A stretch of DNA of 54,029 nt. Origin: Rhodothermales bacterium. GTDB taxonomy: Bacteria; Bacteroidota; Rhodothermia; Rhodothermales; Bin80. Position numbers and translations under genes: made by a program. The notes under the pieces are model-generated. The model searched no databases and was not told the origin of the DNA. It saw only the letters and a list, made by a program, of their open reading frames with translations. Location of the stretch: contig JAJEDR010000093.1 of the NCBI GenBank assembly GCA_022821385.1, positions 1 to 54,029 of the forward strand, in the 5' to 3' direction. Positions 44,667 through 54,029 of this stretch are shown piece after piece; position 1 is the stretch's first letter, and each line of letters starts with the position of its first letter.

Positions 44667-45665
44667 ATGGCACGACCTGTAACTCTATTTACCGGCCAAT
44701 GGGCCGACTTAACACTCGAAACACTCGCGAAAAAGGCAGCCTCGTGGGGCTATGATGGTTTGGAATTAGCCTGTTGGGGCGACCACTTTGACGTACAGCG
44801 GGCACTTGCCGAACATGATTACTGTCAGGGACGGCATGATCTTCTGGCCCGGTACGGCCTGAAAGTGTATGCAATAAGCAATCACTTGGTGGGTCAGGCA
44901 ATCTGCGACAATATTGATCAGCGGCACAAGGCCATTATTCCTGCACATGTATGGGGTGATGGTGTTGCGTCTGGTGTTCAGGAGCGGGCAGCAGCAGAAA
45001 TGAAGGACACCGCCAGAGCTGCTGAAAAATTGGGCGTCAAAGTTGTCAATGGTTTTACCGGCAGCAGTATCTGGCCACTACTGTATTCGTTTCCGCCCAA
45101 TGACCCCGGGATGATAGAAGCTGGATTCCAGGACTTTGCAGATCGCTGGAATCCGATATTGGATGTGTTTGACGAAGTTGGGGTTCGGTTCGGGCTAGAA
45201 GTGCATCCAACAGAGATTGCCTTTGATATTGCGAGCAGCGCGCGTGCGTTGGAGGCAATAGACCACAGAGAAGCTTTTGGGTTTAACTATGATCCAAGTC
45301 ACCTAGGCTACCAGGGCGTAGACTATATAGCCTTCATAGATCGCTTTGCGGATCGGATTTACCATACACATATGAAGGATGTGTGGTGGTCAGATAAGCT
45401 GACTGAAGCTGGTGTATTCGGTGGTCATACGGATTTTGGAACTCCTGGAAGATTCTGGGATTTTCGGTCTATAGGTCGTGGATGCATCAATTTTGAAGAG
45501 ATCATTCGTGCCCTGAACAGGTCAAATTACAGCGGTCCACTCTCCATCGAATGGGAAGATATTGGTATGGACCGAGAGGCAGGTGCTTCGGAGGCCTGCG
45601 CGTTTGTCAAGAAAGTAGATTTCAAGCCGTCTGCCGCGGCATTTGATGCAGCGTTTGCGAATTAG
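44667..45665 (+). CDS. Cytoplasmic sugar phosphate isomerase/epimerase (TIM barrel)
   Basis: The 332-residue protein has no signal peptide and opens with [18 protein letters not shown]. Typical barrel and metal segments are [44 protein letters not shown] and YHTHMKDVW, ending with [15 protein letters not shown]. It resembles the xylose-isomerase-like barrels that sit with Gfo/Idh/MocA enzymes. It is 95 nt downstream of the dehydrogenase and overlaps the SUMF1-like gene by 20 nt. Confidence 0.9.
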   Translation: MARPVTLFTGQWADLTLETLAKKAASWGYDGLELACWGDHFDVQRALAEHDYCQGRHDLLARYGLKVYAISNHLVGQAICDNIDQRHKAIIPAHVWGDGVASGVQERAAAEMKDTARAAEKLGVKVVNGFTGSSIWPLLYSFPPNDPGMIEAGFQDFADRWNPILDVFDEVGVRFGLEVHPTEIAFDIASSARALEAIDHREAFGFNYDPSHLGYQGVDYIAFIDRFADRIYHTHMKDVWWSDKLTEAGVFGGHTDFGTPGRFWDFRSIGRGCINFEEIIRALNRSNYSGPLSIEWEDIGMDREAGASEACAFVKKVDFKPSAAAFDAAFAN

Positions 45666-46626
45666 TGTAGTTAGCATTTTGTTACTGGGCGCATGTTCCA
45701 AGTTTGGGGCGGCTCAGCCAGTCTTGGAAATGGTCACGGATACCATTCCCGGGACAGAGGTGCACTTTTCAATGGTTCGTGTGCCGGGTGGGACTTTTAT
45801 GATTGGTACACCCGAAGGCGAAGAAGGACGGGATGATGATGAGGGTCCCCAACGTGAGGTTGCGATCTCCTCATTCTACATAGGTGTGCACGAAGTAACC
45901 TACGACGAATTTGTACTGTTCTCGAGTCGTGATCGCGACAGTCCAGCGAGCGCTCCTGGCATTGACTTTGATCCAGACCTGGTGGCTCGTCCAAGCCCAC
46001 CCTACGAAGACCCGGCGCACGGAATGGGGACCAATGGGTATCCAGCTGTCGGTATGACCCAGTGGAGTGCGCTACAGTATGCGCGGTGGCTTTCGGAAAA
46101 AACTGGAATATTCTACAGATTACCTACGGAGGCCGAATGGGAGTATGCGTGTCGTGCAGGTACCTTATCCCAATATAGTTTTGGAGCGTCGTCGGATTCG
46201 TTGGACACCTATGCGTGGCATTATGGCAACAGCAATGAGACCTACCAACGCGTAGGTCAAAAGGCGGCAAACCCGTGGGGAATCTTTGATATGCATGGCA
46301 ATGTAGCAGAGTGGACGCTGGATGAATACAGCACAACATTCTATGAAGAGCTGACAGATTCACTTGCAAATGATCCTTGGCAACTGCCAACCCGGTTACA
46401 TCCTCGCACAGTGCGAGGTGGTGCGTACGACGACAACCCGGATGCACTACGCTGTGGTGCCCGCCTTCGTTCAGACCTGGATTGGAAGCGACGTGATCCC
46501 CAGATTCCCCGATCTATGTGGTGGAACACGGACTCTCCCTTTGTAGGGTTTAGAATAGTTCGCCCGTTTGTTCAGCCTACGGCGGACGAGCAAATGGAAT
46601 TCTGGATGAGCGCACTGGGAGGGTAA
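45646..46626 (+). CDS. SUMF1/formylglycine-generating-enzyme-like lipoprotein
   Basis: ATG 45646 (a TTG three nt upstream is possible) gives a 326-residue protein with lipobox LLLGAC. The SUMF1 C-type-lectin-like fold is clear: [66 protein letters not shown] and [10 protein letters not shown]. The two active-site cysteines of true formylglycine-generating enzymes are not obvious, and no sulfatase is nearby. A structural or binding role at the envelope is more likely than sulfatase activation. It lies inside the sugar cluster. Confidence 0.87.
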   Translation: MQRLRISVVSILLLGACSKFGAAQPVLEMVTDTIPGTEVHFSMVRVPGGTFMIGTPEGEEGRDDDEGPQREVAISSFYIGVHEVTYDEFVLFSSRDRDSPASAPGIDFDPDLVARPSPPYEDPAHGMGTNGYPAVGMTQWSALQYARWLSEKTGIFYRLPTEAEWEYACRAGTLSQYSFGASSDSLDTYAWHYGNSNETYQRVGQKAANPWGIFDMHGNVAEWTLDEYSTTFYEELTDSLANDPWQLPTRLHPRTVRGGAYDDNPDALRCGARLRSDLDWKRRDPQIPRSMWWNTDSPFVGFRIVRPFVQPTADEQMEFWMSALGG

Positions 46627-46680
46627 TAGTGCCGTTCATTTAGTAAATTAAGTTTCGTATTAACCAAACCCCGAGTAACA

Positions 46681-48042
46681 ATGGATAAACTCACAGGATC
46701 TTTTAATCGCCGCGATTTTGTTAAGAGCGGAGCAGCAGCCGTCGTGGGGACCGCACTTGCCAGCCAATTCCCGCTGAAAGCCAGCGCATTCTATGGCGTT
46801 GATGATACGATCAGGGTCGGCCTGATTGGTTCTGGTGGCCGGGGCACTGGTGCGGCGCTTCAGGCATTGAAGGCAGCTTCCAACACCAAATTGGTGGCGA
46901 TAGCAGATGCATTCAGTGATCGTATTGAGGAGAGCCTCAAGAACATGGCAGAGCCGGAAGAGGCAGACGAAGCTACCTTGGACGCAATTAGTCGCATTGA
47001 AGTGCCTGCCGAGCGACAGTTTGATGGTTTTGATGGATATAAGGAGGTGATCGCTCTTTCTGATGTGGTGATCCTGACGACGCCTCCCGGTTTCCGGCCA
47101 ATGCACTTTGAAGCGGCTGTCGATGCGGGAAAGCAGATATTCATGGAGAAGCCAGTCGCAACAGATGCTCCGGGTGTACGTCGTGTATTGGCCGCGGCAA
47201 AGAAAGCCAAGGAGAAGAAACTCAACGTTATTGTGGGGCTTCAGCGCCACTATCAAACCGTGTATCGCGAATGGGTCAAACGCATACACGAGGGTGCCAT
47301 TGGGGATATCATTCTCGGTCGGGTATACTGGAATGGTGGAGGTGTCTGGGTGCGTGGACGGAAAGAGTACGAGGAAAAGGCCGGTCGACCACTAACCGAA
47401 ATGGAGTATCAAATGCGTAATTGGTACTACTTTAATTGGCTCTGTGGAGACCACATTGTAGAACAGCACATCCACAATATCGATGTGGGTAATTGGGTGA
47501 AGCAAGGGCATCCAATCAAGGCACAAGGCCAAGGTGGACGCCAGGTTCGTACAGGGGTAGATCACGGAGAAATATATGATCATCATTTTGTAGAGTTTGA
47601 GTACGCGGACGGGAGTCGAGTATTGAGTCAGTGCAGGCATATTCCGGACTGCATGAACAGGGTTTCTGAAGGTTTTCATGGAACCAAAGGAACGGCTCCC
47701 TCACCAGGCGAACTTTACAGTGCTTCGGGTGAGGTCATTCTCAAGCACAACAGCAAAGGCGATCCGAACCCTTACCAAGTGGAGCATGACGAGCTATTTG
47801 CAGCGATCAATGCAGGGAAGTTCAAGTATGCGGATGGAGAAAGTGGTGCCGTTGCGACCATGAGTTCTATTTTGGGGCGAATGGCCACTTATTCGGGTAA
47901 AGTGATCACTTGGGATGAAGCGATGGCGAGTGAGTTGGATCTGATGCCACAAACGCTCGCTTGGGATGCTGATCCCCCGGTCATGCCGGATGCGTATGGT
48001 CATTACCCGATCCCGATGCCAGGCGTAAGTAAGGTATTGTAA
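46681..48042 (+). CDS. Exported Gfo/Idh/MocA-family oxidoreductase
   Basis: The 453-residue protein has a Tat-type N-terminus (NRRDFVKSGAAAVVGTAL), then the Rossmann motif VGLIGSGGRGTGAALQ, a sugar-binding MEKPVATDAPGVRRVL and GLQRHYQTVYREWVKRI. The insertion and C-terminus match the larger periplasmic glycosidase/dehydrogenase branch of this family. Tat export allows it to carry bound NAD(H) into the periplasm. It closes the sugar-oxidation cluster that begins with the GMC gene. Confidence 0.9.
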   Translation: MDKLTGSFNRRDFVKSGAAAVVGTALASQFPLKASAFYGVDDTIRVGLIGSGGRGTGAALQALKAASNTKLVAIADAFSDRIEESLKNMAEPEEADEATLDAISRIEVPAERQFDGFDGYKEVIALSDVVILTTPPGFRPMHFEAAVDAGKQIFMEKPVATDAPGVRRVLAAAKKAKEKKLNVIVGLQRHYQTVYREWVKRIHEGAIGDIILGRVYWNGGGVWVRGRKEYEEKAGRPLTEMEYQMRNWYYFNWLCGDHIVEQHIHNIDVGNWVKQGHPIKAQGQGGRQVRTGVDHGEIYDHHFVEFEYADGSRVLSQCRHIPDCMNRVSEGFHGTKGTAPSPGELYSASGEVILKHNSKGDPNPYQVEHDELFAAINAGKFKYADGESGAVATMSSILGRMATYSGKVITWDEAMASELDLMPQTLAWDADPPVMPDAYGHYPIPMPGVSKVL

Positions 48043-48395
48043 GTCGTGAGGCATGCAGTTGGCGCGTTGTCAGCTCAGCCGTATAAATCCCTTTCATTCC
48101 GGTGATCACGCAGATAGCCAATAAGGAATGCGTTTAGGTGATCTGCAGTGGCCAGTTTCGCTGGGCCGCCGAGATTGTCTTGACTCTGACGGCTGGCTCA
48201 CTGATTGTCGGTCGGATGTACAATGTAAATGTTGAAGCGCAACGCACCGAGTCTCAGGTTGCCGACTGTCAGGCCTGGGGCGGTCAGGGGGGAAGGGCTG
48301 GCACTCAGCGGTGTACATCGGTGGCCATACTTACGAGGCGATGGCGAAAACAATGCCGATTTTGATCGCCTCATAACCTCAACAGAGTAATCTTC
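48043..48395. other. Intergenic region before merC, possible decayed gene
   Basis: About 350 nt. Plus-strand frames contain pieces such as GWHSAVYIGGHTYEAMAKTM ending just before the MerC gene, which look protein-like but lack a start. I cannot assign a family. Confidence 0.35.
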
Positions 48396-48770
48396 ATGAC
48401 GACAAGTACTACCCGTCCTCCACTCGACACGATGGGCATCGTACTCTCCACTCTTTGCTTTCTGCACTGCCTAGCCGTGCCGTTCATTGCCACGGGTGTG
48501 CTGGCATGGGTGGCATCCGAAGCCATTCACATCGGCCTTACAATAGGCCTCGGGGGGATCGTCGTTTTGGTGGCATGGCCCAGCTACCAACAGCACTGCC
48601 GCGCTGTGGTGCCCGCCTTGCTGGTGGGCGGCCTCGCCTTGCTAATCGCCGCTGTCTTCGGCGAGGACGCGCTGGGCGAATACGCTGAGATAGGCTTGAC
48701 GGCCCTCGGCTCGGTTGTTCTCGTGCTCGGCCACATCCTGAATCTGCGGTTTCGGAGGACATGCGTATGA
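48396..48770 (+). CDS. MerC-domain membrane protein
   Basis: The 124-residue protein starts with PLDTMGIVLSTLCFLHCLAV, the MerC signature with a CxxxC pair in the first membrane helix. Three further hydrophobic helices follow (AWVASEAIHIGLTIGLGGIV, ALLVGGLALLIAAVF, IGLTALGSVVLVLGHILNLR). MerC proteins import mercury or other soft metals, but chromosomal single copies in Bacteroidota relatives are often near Fur/zinc genes. No mercury resistance genes are nearby, so the metal is uncertain. Confidence 0.85.
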   Translation: MTTSTTRPPLDTMGIVLSTLCFLHCLAVPFIATGVLAWVASEAIHIGLTIGLGGIVVLVAWPSYQQHCRAVVPALLVGGLALLIAAVFGEDALGEYAEIGLTALGSVVLVLGHILNLRFRRTCV

Positions 48771-48980
48771 TGTTTTACCCAAGCAGTTCATTTCCGTCAT
48801 CGTCGTAATTGGCTTTTTGGTGCAGGCTGGGTAGCACTGATCAACTGCATCATTACCAGTGCCGATACACATGCGCTGTGGCTGGGCCTCAGTGTTGATC
48901 TAAGCTCGCCAATAGGTTGCTGCACTGAGAATCTTTCGAATTATGAATTCCATGGGGTAGAACATATGGAACGTAGAAAA

Positions 48981-49020
48981 AGGTACGATGTTATATGAAT
49001 TTATAAAGTATGGTACCTTA
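48981..49020. promoter_or_regulatory. Imperfect palindrome at the DUF4143 ATPase start
   Basis: AGGTACGAT and ATGGTACCT are near-complements about 20 nt apart, with an inner TTATA/TATAA pair. The ATG at 49010 lies within the right arm, so binding here would block transcription or translation. Confidence 0.3.
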
Positions 49021-50302
49021 CATGTATTCCTTCCATCGCCAACATGTTAATCGCCTGATAGAGCTTATATCAAGTAGCTCTCACATGCGGATTACCGCCA
49101 TTATTGGTCCTCGCCAAGTTGGTAAAACGACCATTGCTCTCCAAGCCCGCCAGAAGTTGATGGAATTAGGGTTCACGTGTCGGTATGTTTCCTTCGACGA
49201 TCCACGTTTAAATACGCCGGACTGGCCCAGAGATGCACATATCTTTGATACCGCTCAGATTGAACAATTTGCAAATCCAAAGACACTTATTGACATATGG
49301 GAGAATGCCCGTGAAGCTTCGCTAAAATCACCCCGGGGACATGTTTTGTTTTTGGATGAAGCTCAAATCATCCCGTACTGGTCAAATTACATCAAGGGGC
49401 TGTGGGACAGAGACCGTCGAGAGGGCTATCCCCTCCATGTGGTAATCTTGGGCTCAGCTGCCTGGAGGATGCTTGTTAGCCGTAGTGAAAGTCTCGCAGG
49501 TCGTTTCGACCAGTTATCAGTCATGCACTGGTCGCTTCCAGAGATGACAAAGGTGTTCGGTCTAACACCTGAGCAATTTATGTTTTACGGCGGCTATCCA
49601 GCCTCTTGGCCAGGCGAATCCGAGAAATCACGGTTTGATTATTGGCGCGAGTACATCACAAAGACAATCGTAGGCTCTGTTATTGGTCGGGACATCGTTT
49701 CGCTTACACAGATAAAGAAACCTGCCTTGATGCGCCAATTGATAGATATCACCCCCCGCTACTCTGGCCGGATCATGGCATACAACAAGCTCTTGGGCCT
49801 ACTTCAAGACAAAGGCAATGCAACAACTGTTAGGCGTTATCTGGAATTGCTTTCTGATGCGGGTCTAATTGCCACACTATTCCGATATACCCCAACTCCA
49901 TACCTAGGCATGACCTCGCGCCCCAAGTTTAATGTTCTGAACACGGCGCTTATGACGGCACCTTCCGGTTATTCGTTCAAGGAGGCACAAGGTGACCGGC
50001 CCTTTTGGGGTCGCGTCGTGGAGAGCGCAGTGGGTGCCCATTTATGCAATACACGGAATACTGCAACCCGAATTCATTATTGGCGTGATAAAGATGGCGC
50101 GCATGAGGTTGATTTTGTCGTCTCGCGCGGTCCTCATCTCCTTGGTGTGGAGGTCAAGAGCCGTAAGAAACAGGCACACCGTGGACTAGATGCATTTAAG
50201 GATCGCTTCCCGCACGCCAAAACAATGATTGTGGGGCCAAACGGTTTTCCGTTCAACGAGTTTTTCTCGCTTACCACCGATGAATGGATTGAATATCTGT
50301 GA
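49010..50302 (+). CDS. DUF4143-type AAA ATPase
   Basis: The 430-residue protein has Walker A GPRQVGKTT at 33-41 and Walker B HVLFLDEAQ at 111-119 (Asp116, Glu117). The C-terminus is the DUF4143 restriction-like fold with Asp368 (EVDFVVSRG) and Glu381-x-Lys383 (GVEVKSR). ATG 49022 is an alternative start. These ATPases are widespread, often solitary, and their function is unknown; many lie in accessory regions. It is 8 nt upstream of the NACHT-type gene and almost certainly co-transcribed with it. Confidence 0.87.
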   Translation: MVPYMYSFHRQHVNRLIELISSSSHMRITAIIGPRQVGKTTIALQARQKLMELGFTCRYVSFDDPRLNTPDWPRDAHIFDTAQIEQFANPKTLIDIWENAREASLKSPRGHVLFLDEAQIIPYWSNYIKGLWDRDRREGYPLHVVILGSAAWRMLVSRSESLAGRFDQLSVMHWSLPEMTKVFGLTPEQFMFYGGYPASWPGESEKSRFDYWREYITKTIVGSVIGRDIVSLTQIKKPALMRQLIDITPRYSGRIMAYNKLLGLLQDKGNATTVRRYLELLSDAGLIATLFRYTPTPYLGMTSRPKFNVLNTALMTAPSGYSFKEAQGDRPFWGRVVESAVGAHLCNTRNTATRIHYWRDKDGAHEVDFVVSRGPHLLGVEVKSRKKQAHRGLDAFKDRFPHAKTMIVGPNGFPFNEFFSLTTDEWIEYL

Positions 50303-50310
50303 ATTTGATT

Positions 50311-53300
50311 ATGCAACCCATATCTCGTACTGTTAACCTGATTGAACCCCGAAACGATCGGCGTTTTGGGCAAGATGGATTATCCCTGCAAGACTTTGAT
50401 TCTGATCGCGGTTACGTTCTTCTGGGAGAACCAGGAATGGGTAAGAGCACAGAGTTTGATGCTGCGACTCGTGGAATTGATGGTACACATCTTATTTCTG
50501 CACGAAGATTCATCCGGTCCAATTTTGACCGCCGCCCAAAGTGGCGAACAGGGACCATTTTCATTGACGGACTTGATGAAATGCGTGTTGGTGGAGGAGA
50601 TCCAAGAGCAGTACTAGACAAAATCATCGTTGGTCTAGAGGCATTGGAAATCCCCAAATTTCGCTTGTCCTGCCGCTCTGCCAACTGGTTGGGCTCCGAT
50701 GACCAGAAAGAACTCGGTTCACTTATAGACTCTGAAGAAATCCCAGTACTCCAATTGAATCCGCTAGATTACGACGGCATTCAGGAGTTTGTCTCTCAAA
50801 AGGGACAGGATGCGAATACGTTCATTCAGCAAGCTCGCGAGTACGGCATGGGTGCCTTACTCGGAAACCCGAAAATGCTTGACTTTCTGATAACGTCCAT
50901 CGAAGCAAAAGGCTGGCCTGACAGCCTTTTGAAAATGCTTGAAATCGCCAGCCGAGAACTCGCCCAAGAACGAAATAAGGGTCATCTTAAGGCCCGTCCA
51001 TCCGCCTCACTGCAATCCCGGGAGGCAATCTTAACGGCAGCCGGGAAGCTTTCTGCATACATGCTGATTGCAAATAGGACTGGTTGGGCGAAAGATTATA
51101 CGGATGACCCTGAAATTCTATCGGTACTTGATTTGGAACACAATCAAGTTATGTGCCTCCAGGCAGCTCTGGACTCAAGGATCTTTAAAGGTTCTCTCCA
51201 CTTTATTATTCCGGTCCATCGTCTTGTGGCCGAATTCCTAGGAGCCCGCTATCTGAATAAAAAAATCCAGAATGGCCTAAGTGTGCGGCGCGCTCTCTCC
51301 CTCCTCATGGAGTACAATGGCCTTCTCTTTCCTGATCTAAGAGGGCTTGCCGCATGGCTTGCAGCGTTGAACATCCAAGCGAGAGCAATTCTGATTCAGG
51401 TAGATCCAAGCACTGTTGCCTTCAACGGAGATACCACAGGCTTCAGCCCCATTGAGCGAAATAAATTACTCGCGAAACTGGAACAGCAAATTCATCTTAA
51501 CTCCGACTGGCCTTCCGCTGCTGCTCTTAATTCCTTAACCGGACGTGAAGGCATACCAATTATCCAGGATTTAGCGAATTCACCTGAGCGATACCAAAAC
51601 AGGCAAACACTGGTTTATTTGCTCCTTCGCGGATTCTCACAAATGTATTCCCATACGAGCACATCAGATTGGAGAACTAATCGCGAAATCTTGATGAACA
51701 TCGTTTGCGATCATAGTTGGCAGTCAAATGTTCGTTGCGAAGCACTTGCTGCGTTGAGTAGGATACTTCACCACATCCCGCAGCGCAGTACTATACTGAG
51801 GGGCTTACTAAAGGAATTGCAAGAAAAACGTATATCGGACGAGAGACATGATCTCCAAGGTACACTGCTATGTCTCATTTACCCTGACGAGTTACGTCCT
51901 GCGGAGATATGGGATTACCTCGTAGCTGGATCAGTTATAGATTATCGTAATGGTTATCATAAGTTTTTTGCAAGCCTCATTGATCAATCAAACGAGAGCC
52001 AGATAAACGAATTGCTTGACTCTCTATGTAATCATGCTTCCGAAGCCATCCCAAAATTGGAAGATCAAAGACTTTCGGGTATTGTGATTCAGCTTCTAGC
52101 AAGGGGTTTGGAATTGTTTGGCGGTGAACTGCCTACCTCAGAGTTATACCGATGGTTTAAACTTGTTGAATTCGACTACAGTTTGTCCCAACTGATTCCG
52201 ATTCATACTTCACGACCGCGTTTTAGCCGGCACGATAAAGCGAACAGCACAATCCGTAATTGGCTGAATCAGCATCAGAGCGTCCAGTATAGCCTCATTG
52301 AATACGGTCTGCTAATTGAAGAAGCGAAGATCGGGAGTACATTTCTAACTAGAAGAATAGCGCTCAAATTCGTGGGAAGGAGTGCACCAGAAGGACTTCG
52401 CTCGTGGTTTCTTGAGCGTGCCGCGCAACTTTGGGACTCAAATCAAAATGTGGCAAGAGAGTTCGCATCATGGTCCATCTTGGAGCAAGAGGGCTGGGAG
52501 CCTCTCCTCTCCGATGAAGAAATTCTCTCTGCAGTGTCTGATACACCTGGATTGATCCAGTGGAATGATCAACGCCTAAAGGATAAAACCCAGGCTGAGC
52601 TTGAGATAAGTGAGATCAAGAAGAGACAGGAAGCAATCCGAAGTGGCTATCAAAAACGAAAGCAGGAAAAACTTGAAATTATTCGCCAACAACAAACTGA
52701 CTTAGCAAAGGGGCAATGCATGCCTGTAATTCTTGATGAGCTTGCCCATATTTATTTTGACAATCCCTGCACAGATGAAAATAATCCGCAGACTTGCCTA
52801 CAGTCATACTTTGAAGGTGATGAGAGTCTCGTACAAGCAACGCTGGCGGGATTTCGTAGCCTACTTGACCGGGAGGATCTCCCGGATCTTGATCAAATTA
52901 CCCAACTCTACGAGGATGGCCAGAGATCATACTATGCACTTCCTTTTCTTGCGGGAATAGAACAGGCGTATAAAGCAAGTCATGATCTGAGCTATCTCTC
53001 TGAAACTGGAATTCGGCGAGCGCTGGGATATTATCTGATTACAGAATTGCCTCGCCAGCTATCCCCTTTTATTGATCATTTTAGTAGTCGTGGCAAATTT
53101 CCAACATGGTATAAGCAGGCTTTGAGGCTCTTTCCAGAGGCCGTGGCTGATTCGCTGGTTTCTGTGCACAACGCAGATGTTCGCTCCCAAAATCCGCCAA
53201 ATGACCAAATGTATGAGATGGCCTCTGACCCAGCCTACGCGTATGTGGCAAAGTTCGCTGTGTACCGAATGTTTACCGTATTTCCTTCCCGATGCAGCGC

Positions 53301-54029
53301 CCGTAAACTGGAATCTCTACGTTTAGTCCTCTGGAGTGGGATTCGGAACAACGGGATGTCTACGAGAGCATTACGGGATATTGTCCTGAAACGGCTAAAT
53401 CGCAAGCGGCTGGACATAGGTCAGCGAGCCCAATGGCTAGCCGCAGGATTGTTCGCCGACAGGAAGACCTATATTCCAAAGCTGATCAACTTTCTCTCCA
53501 CTGGAGAGGAAATTCGTGTGCACCATGTCGTTGATTTTCTTGTCCTTACAGGCCATGGGATGCTTATTCCGCAAAATATCAACGAATGGAAGCCTGACGA
53601 GATTAGACAACTAATCCAAACATTCGGGAGACGAATACATCCACCTATTTTTCGAGAACGTGCAGGTCTTGTTAGTGGTGTGGAGAGAATCAGCCGAAAA
53701 TTTCGGCCACTATTCACACACTGGGTCGAAGAACTAGAAAAACGTACCTGTGAGGGCGCAAGGAAGACCCTGGATATGCTGGCATCTGACGAAAGTCTAT
53801 CGGTGTGGAAACGAGAGATTGTACTCGCCCAAGAAAGACAAGCTGGACACCGCCGTGCGGCAAAACAATCGGATCTAAGCCTGGAACAGATTCAGAAAAC
53901 TCTTAATAGTGGCTCCCCGGCAAATGCTGCAGACCTTGTGGGCCTGACACTTGATACCATCGAAAAATTGGCAGATGATATACGTAATGGTCCAACTAGT
54001 AGCTGGCGTCAATATTGGGATTGGGGCCA
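50311..54029 (+). CDS. Large NACHT-type NTPase with helical repeats (3' end beyond the window)
   Basis: The frame is open from ATG 50311 to the edge, 1239 codons. Walker A is GEPGMGKST at 39-47 and Walker B is IFIDGLDEM (Asp86, Asp89, Glu90), the NACHT pattern. About 1000 residues of helical, HEAT-like sequence follow (e.g. HSWQSNVRCEALAALSRILH). The last visible residues (PTSSWRQYWDWGP) are where related proteins, as I recall, run into a C-terminal nuclease-like domain, which cannot be seen here. Large NTPases of this design act as phage sensors in known bacterial NLR-like systems; the assignment here is by domain pattern. Pairing with a DUF4143 ATPase is notable. Confidence 0.8.
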   Translation, partial: MQPISRTVNLIEPRNDRRFGQDGLSLQDFDSDRGYVLLGEPGMGKSTEFDAATRGIDGTHLISARRFIRSNFDRRPKWRTGTIFIDGLDEMRVGGGDPRAVLDKIIVGLEALEIPKFRLSCRSANWLGSDDQKELGSLIDSEEIPVLQLNPLDYDGIQEFVSQKGQDANTFIQQAREYGMGALLGNPKMLDFLITSIEAKGWPDSLLKMLEIASRELAQERNKGHLKARPSASLQSREAILTAAGKLSAYMLIANRTGWAKDYTDDPEILSVLDLEHNQVMCLQAALDSRIFKGSLHFIIPVHRLVAEFLGARYLNKKIQNGLSVRRALSLLMEYNGLLFPDLRGLAAWLAALNIQARAILIQVDPSTVAFNGDTTGFSPIERNKLLAKLEQQIHLNSDWPSAAALNSLTGREGIPIIQDLANSPERYQNRQTLVYLLLRGFSQMYSHTSTSDWRTNREILMNIVCDHSWQSNVRCEALAALSRILHHIPQRSTILRGLLKELQEKRISDERHDLQGTLLCLIYPDELRPAEIWDYLVAGSVIDYRNGYHKFFASLIDQSNESQINELLDSLCNHASEAIPKLEDQRLSGIVIQLLARGLELFGGELPTSELYRWFKLVEFDYSLSQLIPIHTSRPRFSRHDKANSTIRNWLNQHQSVQYSLIEYGLLIEEAKIGSTFLTRRIALKFVGRSAPEGLRSWFLERAAQLWDSNQNVAREFASWSILEQEGWEPLLSDEEILSAVSDTPGLIQWNDQRLKDKTQAELEISEIKKRQEAIRSGYQKRKQEKLEIIRQQQTDLAKGQCMPVILDELAHIYFDNPCTDENNPQTCLQSYFEGDESLVQATLAGFRSLLDREDLPDLDQITQLYEDGQRSYYALPFLAGIEQAYKASHDLSYLSETGIRRALGYYLITELPRQLSPFIDHFSSRGKFPTWYKQALRLFPEAVADSLVSVHNADVRSQNPPNDQMYEMASDPAYAYVAKFAVYRMFTVFPSRCSARKLESLRLVLWSGIRNNGMSTRALRDIVLKRLNRKRLDIGQRAQWLAAGLFADRKTYIPKLINFLSTGEEIRVHHVVDFLVLTGHGMLIPQNINEWKPDEIRQLIQTFGRRIHPPIFRERAGLVSGVERISRKFRPLFTHWVEELEKRTCEGARKTLDMLASDESLSVWKREIVLAQERQAGHRRAAKQSDLSLEQIQKTLNSGSPANAADLVGLTLDTIEKLADDIRNGPTSSWRQYWDWG

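Noticed and set aside
45646-46626. True formylglycine-generating enzyme activating a sulfatase
   Set aside because: Fold matches, but the active-site cysteines are not evident and there is no sulfatase in the window.

Overview
The window reads as a chromosomal segment of a Rhodothermota/Bacteroidota-type bacterium. This is inferred from a C-terminal type IX secretion sorting domain containing NYPNPFNPST at the left edge, a PVC-type heme-binding propeller/HEAT/cytochrome protein, DUF1080 (3-keto-disaccharide hydrolase-like) and Tat-exported oxidoreductase genes, and a 6-bladed propeller lipoprotein. No species can be named from the sequence alone. Housekeeping and catabolic blocks alternate with accessory blocks full of defence-type genes, duplicated gene fragments and broken genes.

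Layout: 0-10.1 kb holds the 3' end of a T9SS-secreted DUF4397 protein, then a bacterial alpha-2-macroglobulin lipoprotein paired with penicillin-binding protein 1C. 10.4-18.4 kb is a defence block: a stop-interrupted holin-like gene; a long prokaryotic Argonaute (PIWI protein without the catalytic aspartates) translationally coupled to a PD-(D/E)XK nuclease; a divergent HTH-ImmA/IrrE regulator; and a second PD-(D/E)XK protein. 18.7-20.7 kb has a MerR regulator, tRNA-Pro(GGG), a RodZ-like HTH protein and a ROK-family kinase. 20.8-24.7 kb is an island (MBL-fold hydrolase, membrane protein, ComEC-like MBL hydrolase) sitting between the ROK gene and its presumed former neighbour, with a diverged duplicate of the ROK/DUF1080 junction on each side. 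24.9-28.7 kb has the DUF1080 protein and the large heme protein.

29-33 kb is gene-poor and decayed: small membrane proteins, a zinc-ribbon protein (5' end duplicated in the 21 kb island), a HicBA pair with a frameshifted toxin, a transposase remnant, and a winged-helix protein with 12-nt tandem repeats. 33.2-37.6 kb holds the most striking locus: an XRE regulator divergent from a tightly overlapping ubiquitin-like protein / E2-like / JAMM-E1 fusion operon, with a papain/C39-like cysteine protease and a 64-residue protein converging on it. An hsdR remnant follows. 38.4-48.0 kb is a lipoprotein and an oxidative sugar-catabolism cluster (GMC oxidoreductase, gluconate dehydrogenase subunit 3-like protein, two TIM-barrel isomerases, two Gfo/Idh/MocA dehydrogenases, an SUMF1-like lipoprotein). 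48.4-54 kb has a MerC protein, a DUF4143 ATPase and a large NACHT-type NTPase that runs off the right edge.

How they may work together (inference): the 25-29 kb and 40-48 kb genes look like one theme, oxidation of carbohydrates to keto-sugars in the envelope and their further processing. The Argonaute, ubiquitin-like, MBL, NACHT, HicBA and R-M remnant loci together look like a layered defence region built by repeated insertion and decay.
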